Part shown: one piece after another, positions 54,781 through 58,110 of the stretch
How the letters are laid out: each line of letters begins with the position of its first letter
How positions within the stretch are numbered: the first letter of the stretch is position 1
Assembly (NCBI GenBank): GCA_903935355.1
Contig: CAIZRK010000038.1
Location: forward strand, 1-58,110
Direction: 5' to 3'
DNA length: 58,110 bases
Source: an uncultured beta proteobacterium
Lineage (GTDB): Bacteria; Pseudomonadota; Gammaproteobacteria; Burkholderiales; Burkholderiaceae
Program-made: the position numbers and the translations under genes
The notes under the pieces: model-generated
Told to the model about the DNA's origin: nothing
The model's database searches: none
What the model saw: the letters and a program-made list of their open reading frames with translations, nothing else

Positions 54781-54829
54781 TAGAGACTGGCGCCCACATC
54801 ATTTGCCCATCCTTTTCGGAATAAATCAC

Positions 54830-57034
54830 ATGGAAATTAAGGTTAACTTTCTCGACAAGTTTCGTCTGGAAGCCAAATTCGATGACTTCATAGTGATTGC
54901 CGACCAGCCCATTCGGTATAAGGGTGATGGCTCGGCTCCTGGCCCCTTCGATTATTTTCTGGCCTCATCGGCATTGTGTGCTGCTTATTTTGTGAAGTTG
55001 TATTGTGAAACCCGCAATATTTCTACCGAAAACATTGCTCTGTCACAAAACAATATTATTGATCCGGAAAATCGATATCAGCAGATTTTCAAGATTCAGG
55101 TTGAGTTGCCAGAAAATATTTCTGCCAATGATCGCCAAGGCATCTTACGTTCCATTGAGCGTTGTACAGTTAAAAAGGTGGTGCAAGCCGGGCCACAGTT
55201 TGTTATTGAAGAAGTGCAGAATTTAGATGCAGATGCGCAGACTTTATTGGCCTTAAAGCCCAATAATGACGCCAATACTTTTATTGTGGGCAAGGATTTA
55301 CCTTTAGAGCAATCGATTGCCAATATGTCCAGTGTCTTGGCTAATCTAGGAATTAAGATTGAAATTGCCTCGTGGCGCAACATCATTCCAAATGTCTGGT
55401 CCTTGCATATCCGTGATGCGCACTCACCCATGTGCTTTACCAATGGAAAGGGATCCACCAAGGAAAGCGCCTTGGCATCAGCTTTAGGCGAGTATATCGA
55501 GCGACTAAGTAATAACCATTTTTATGCTGGCATATTTTGGGGTGATGATATTGCCAATGAAGTATTTGTGCATTATCCGAATGAACGCTGGTTTAAGCTG
55601 GGCACCAAAGGCAGTCTGCCTAAAGAGATTCTCGATGAGTACTGCTTGAATATTTTTAACCCCGCTGGAGATTTACGGGGGTCTCATTTGATCGATACTA
55701 ATTCTGGTAATGTACACCGCGGTATCTGTACGTTGCCATATATTCGCAAGTCAGATGGTGGGGTGGTTTATTTCCCATCTAACCTGATTGAAAACCTCTT
55801 CGTCAGTAACGGCATGAGCGCTGGCAACACGCTAGCCGAAGCACAGGTTCAATGTTTATCGGAAATTTTCGAACGGGCGGTTAAGCGCGAAATTCTGGAA
55901 AGCGAAATCGCCTTGCCAGATGTGCCAAAGGAGGTGCTCGCGAAATACCCAGGTATTTTGGCGGGTATTGAGGGGCTAGAAGACCAGGGCTTTCCAGTAT
56001 TGGTAAAGGACGCATCACTAGGTGGAATCTATCCGGTGATGTGTGTTACTTTGTTAAATCCCCGTACTGGAGGAGTGTTTGCATCATTTGGCGCACATCC
56101 AAGTCTAGAGGTGGCGCTAGAGCGAAGTTTGACCGAGCTACTGCAAGGACGTAGCTTTGAAGGCATGAATGATTTGCCCCTGCCTACCTTTGTAAGCGAA
56201 GCAGTGACTGAGCCAAATAATTTTGTTGAGCACTTCATAGATTCCAGCGGAATTGTGTCTTGGCGTTTTTTCAGCTCAAAACCAGATTATGATTTTGTTG
56301 AGTGGGATTTTTCTAGCCAGGGAGAAAACGCTAATACCGAGGAAGCGGCAACCTTATTTGGCATGCTGGCGGCTATAGGTAAAGAAGCTTACGTAGCGGT
56401 ATATGACCAACTAGGCGCGATTGCATGCCGGATCTTGGTGCCGGGCTACTCCGAGGTTTATCCAATAGAAGATCTAATTTGGGATAACACAAACAAGGCA
56501 TTGGTATTCCGGTCTGATATTCTGAATTTGTTTAGCCTAGATGATGCTAGCCTAAGCTTATTGCTTGAGCACCTAGAGAATAATGAGCTTGATGAGTATG
56601 GTGATATCGCCACATTGATTGGCATCGAGTTTGATGAGAATACGCCTTGGGGCCAGCTTACAGTCCTGGAGTTAAAGCTGTTGATTTATCTCGCCTTGCA
56701 GCATTTTGATGAGGCCCGGGATCTCACAAGCGCCTTTCTGCAATATAACGACAGTACGATCGAGCGCAAACTGTTTTATCAAGCATTGAATGCGGTGTTA
56801 GAGATTTTGTTAGATGACGATTTAGAGCTCAAAGACTATATGGTCAATTTCCGTCGCATGTTTGGCGATGAGAGGATGGACGCTGTGATGGGCTCGGTCG
56901 ATGGAAGCGTGCGCTTTTACGGCCTTACTCCAACTAGCATAAAACTTGAGGGTTTGGACAGGCATCACCGGATGATTGATAGCTATAGAAAATTGCATGT
57001 AGCGCGCGCCAAAAATGCAGTTACAGCTAGCTAG
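54830..57034 (+). CDS. OsmC-YcaO fusion protein
   Basis: From the ATG at 54830 the 734-residue protein has an OsmC-like N-terminal domain (about 1-140) with paired Cys50 and Cys112. A full YcaO domain follows, with PNVWSLHIRDAHSPMCFTNGKG, STKESALASALGEYIERLS, SNGMSAGNTLAEAQVQCLSEIFERAVKR and IDSSGIVSWRFF, close to E. coli YcaO to its C terminus. E. coli YcaO is linked to ribosomal protein S12 methylthiolation through RimO. YcaO proteins use ATP to activate amide bonds. OsmC domains reduce peroxides or react with thiols. No obvious RiPP precursor or cyclodehydratase partner is next to it. Confidence 0.92.
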   Translation: MEIKVNFLDKFRLEAKFDDFIVIADQPIRYKGDGSAPGPFDYFLASSALCAAYFVKLYCETRNISTENIALSQNNIIDPENRYQQIFKIQVELPENISANDRQGILRSIERCTVKKVVQAGPQFVIEEVQNLDADAQTLLALKPNNDANTFIVGKDLPLEQSIANMSSVLANLGIKIEIASWRNIIPNVWSLHIRDAHSPMCFTNGKGSTKESALASALGEYIERLSNNHFYAGIFWGDDIANEVFVHYPNERWFKLGTKGSLPKEILDEYCLNIFNPAGDLRGSHLIDTNSGNVHRGICTLPYIRKSDGGVVYFPSNLIENLFVSNGMSAGNTLAEAQVQCLSEIFERAVKREILESEIALPDVPKEVLAKYPGILAGIEGLEDQGFPVLVKDASLGGIYPVMCVTLLNPRTGGVFASFGAHPSLEVALERSLTELLQGRSFEGMNDLPLPTFVSEAVTEPNNFVEHFIDSSGIVSWRFFSSKPDYDFVEWDFSSQGENANTEEAATLFGMLAAIGKEAYVAVYDQLGAIACRILVPGYSEVYPIEDLIWDNTNKALVFRSDILNLFSLDDASLSLLLEHLENNELDEYGDIATLIGIEFDENTPWGQLTVLELKLLIYLALQHFDEARDLTSAFLQYNDSTIERKLFYQALNAVLEILLDDDLELKDYMVNFRRMFGDERMDAVMGSVDGSVRFYGLTPTSIKLEGLDRHHRMIDSYRKLHVARAKNAVTAS

Positions 57035-57036
57035 GG

Positions 57037-57279
57037 CTGAGAGCCGCAACATTTTATGAGACTTGTTTATCACCACTCGCAGTAGAATTTCCACCAAATG
57101 AGCATGAAGGTCAAATTGATATCACTATTAATGGCATAAAGAATGCCTACTTAGCGGGGGATGTATTTCATCTGCCACCCAATCAAATTCATACTGAAAA
57201 CTATGGAGCCAAGGGCGTTAAGTATCTTGCCAGTAGAAAAGGCTCCGTCTTGCAAGAAGAGTCGAGCAACGAGCAATAG
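57037..57279 (+). pseudogene. Cupin-like protein, 5'-truncated remnant
   Basis: A continuous frame without any ATG runs to TAG at 57277. It encodes ITINGIKNAYLAGDVFHLPP and NQIHTENYGAKGVKYLASRKG, which look like the C-terminal half of a cupin (glycine-rich turn, HLPP and a late His). The upstream half is missing and the frame begins just after the ycaO stop. This suggests a gene that lost its 5' part. A rare start such as CTG at 57037 is possible but unlikely. Confidence 0.55.
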
Positions 57280-57291
57280 GCTGGTTGGCGG

Positions 57292-57314
57292 CTATCGTTT
57301 TAAGCGACACTTCC
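57292..57314 (+). repeat. Short repeat, copy 1 (upstream of the SGNH-like gene)
   Basis: This 23-nt segment and 57933-57955 agree at 19 of 23 bases, sharing TCGTTT and CGACACTTC around a near-palindromic core. It lies between the cupin remnant and the SGNH-like gene. Confidence 0.45.
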
Positions 57315-57331
57315 TTGTTACTATTTTGATT

Positions 57332-57919
57332 GTGAAAAACTTAATCATTTCAATTGGTCTGTGCCTGATATCAATCAACACATTTGCATTTGAGATATTT
57401 GCCCTTGGCACTAGCAACACCAATTGCAAGAATGCAGGGCAAGCCTACACCGTAAGGCTAAATGACTTATTGGCAACAGATAAGATTAATGCTTCAGTGA
57501 TCAATGCAGGTGTTGATGGGGATAGACCAACTTTTATGATGGGTCGTCTTGAGCGGGGACTTAAGGATTATCCAAATACAAAGCTGGTTATTTTCGAGCC
57601 GGGTCCAAATGAAAGGAATCCCCGATTTAGCTTGGGGCCAACTGAGGAAATTTTAGGATATTTGCAGAAAATTCAGATGCCCACCATCTATGTTTCTCAT
57701 TCAACAATACAGTCAGATAAGGAAGCAGATGAAATGGCAAAAAAATATGGAGCATTTCACTATGGCGACTGGAGAAAGGGTGTGCCATTAGACCGAGAGC
57801 ATAGGCAGTTTGATATGGGTTCTAGCGGTGGACACATGACAGTTCAAGGTTGCCAGTTATGGGCAAAGAACATGCTTCCCTTGGTTGAGCAGGTTATCAA
57901 AGACAAAAATCTTAAATAA
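57332..57919 (+). CDS. Exported SGNH/GDSL-hydrolase-like protein
   Basis: From a GTG at 57332 the protein has about 195 residues. A signal peptide ends near INTFA, and a GTSN block I with candidate nucleophile Ser follows. SVINAGVDGDRP resembles block II, PGPNERN block III, and GGHMT carries the late His of block V (the usual Asp is not evident). SGNH enzymes hydrolyse esters of lipids, sugars or peptidoglycan. An ATG at 57161 would add an N-terminal stretch over the cupin remnant and is not preferred. Confidence 0.7.
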   Translation: MKNLIISIGLCLISINTFAFEIFALGTSNTNCKNAGQAYTVRLNDLLATDKINASVINAGVDGDRPTFMMGRLERGLKDYPNTKLVIFEPGPNERNPRFSLGPTEEILGYLQKIQMPTIYVSHSTIQSDKEADEMAKKYGAFHYGDWRKGVPLDREHRQFDMGSSGGHMTVQGCQLWAKNMLPLVEQVIKDKNLK

Positions 57920-57932
57920 CCCCACTCACCAA

Positions 57933-57955
57933 CTGTCGTTTAAAACGACACTTCA
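57933..57955 (+). repeat. Short repeat, copy 2 (downstream of the SGNH-like gene)
   Basis: GTCGTTTAAAACGAC at the core is almost a perfect palindrome, followed by ACTTCACAAC. It matches the copy at 57292-57314 at 19 of 23 bases. The copies bracket the SGNH-like gene. The rest of the window to 58110 shows no complete gene. Confidence 0.45.
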
Positions 57956-58110
57956 CAACACCCCCGACAACCAACCCACGATAGAGCAGAGGATTCTCAC
58001 CTCATCACCCAAATATCCCCCATTACCACCCCACATACCTTAAAAACTGAAAAAGTGACAACACTACAAATGCAAAGTGACTGGGATCTCTGAGAGGGCG
58101 GTGTATCAGG

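Noticed and set aside
54746..54829. Longer start for the OsmC-YcaO protein
   Set aside because: The extra 28 residues are Cys/His/Trp-rich noise and match no OsmC start. The ATG at 54830 gives the family N terminus.

Overview
This window is the replication-origin region of a betaproteobacterial chromosome, most likely Polynucleobacter or a close relative in Burkholderiales. The basis is the moderate GC content, the protein sequences, and the gene order mnmG-rsmG-parA-parB-atpIBEFHAGDC and gyrB-dnaN-dnaA | rpmH-rnpA-yidD-yidC-mnmE. No phage, insertion sequence or CRISPR array is visible. This was read by eye, so family names are recognition calls rather than database hits.

Layout, left to right. 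(1) 1-4,540: an rRNA operon on the minus strand (16S, tRNA-Ile, tRNA-Ala, 23S cut by the window edge), with a clear P1 promoter, two boxA elements and a 16S processing stem. (2) 5.0-11.7 kb: mixed-strand housekeeping and accessory genes: GNAT acetyltransferase, two cytochromes c, the dolP-diaA / rsmI locus, tRNA-Arg, a fatty acid desaturase, a metallo-hydrolase and a lone gcvH. (3) 11.7-26.7 kb, minus strand: priA, hemE, the nine-gene ATP synthase operon, parB, parA, rsmG and mnmG, with a perfect parS inside mnmG and a near-perfect one just upstream. (4) 26.8-31.4 kb: a five-gene Liv-type ABC transporter operon. (5) 31.5-32.3 kb: a DUF3717 protein and a SET-domain protein. (6) 32.3-38 kb: gyrB, dnaN, oriC and dnaA. 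The dnaA-dnaN gap holds many DnaA boxes and a DnaA-trio-like tract. A second DnaA-box pair lies in the dnaA promoter. (7) 37.8-44.8 kb, plus strand: rpmH-rnpA-yidD-yidC-mnmE, pckG and an MnmC oxidoreductase-like gene. (8) 44.7-48.2 kb, minus strand: topB and a reduced dprA. (9) 48.3-54.7 kb, plus strand: def-fmt-rsmB-DUF4390-ntrY-ntrX. (10) 54.8-58.1 kb: an OsmC-YcaO fusion, a decayed cupin fragment and an SGNH-hydrolase-like gene flanked by short similar repeats.

Most genes are transcribed away from the 36-37.7 kb origin on both sides, so the layout is largely co-directional with replication. Functions cluster around chromosome replication and segregation (DnaA, DnaN, GyrB, ParAB/parS, PriA, DiaA, TopB), translation and tRNA/rRNA modification (MnmE, MnmG, MnmC-like, RsmB, RsmG, RsmI, Fmt, Def) and membrane energetics (F1Fo ATP synthase, cytochromes c). 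I found no clearly new multi-gene system. The observations most worth following are the DnaA-box cluster upstream of priA, the origin unwinding element, the long antisense overlap of the mnmC-like gene with topB, the PriA motif II substitution, the OsmC-YcaO fusion and the decaying right end.
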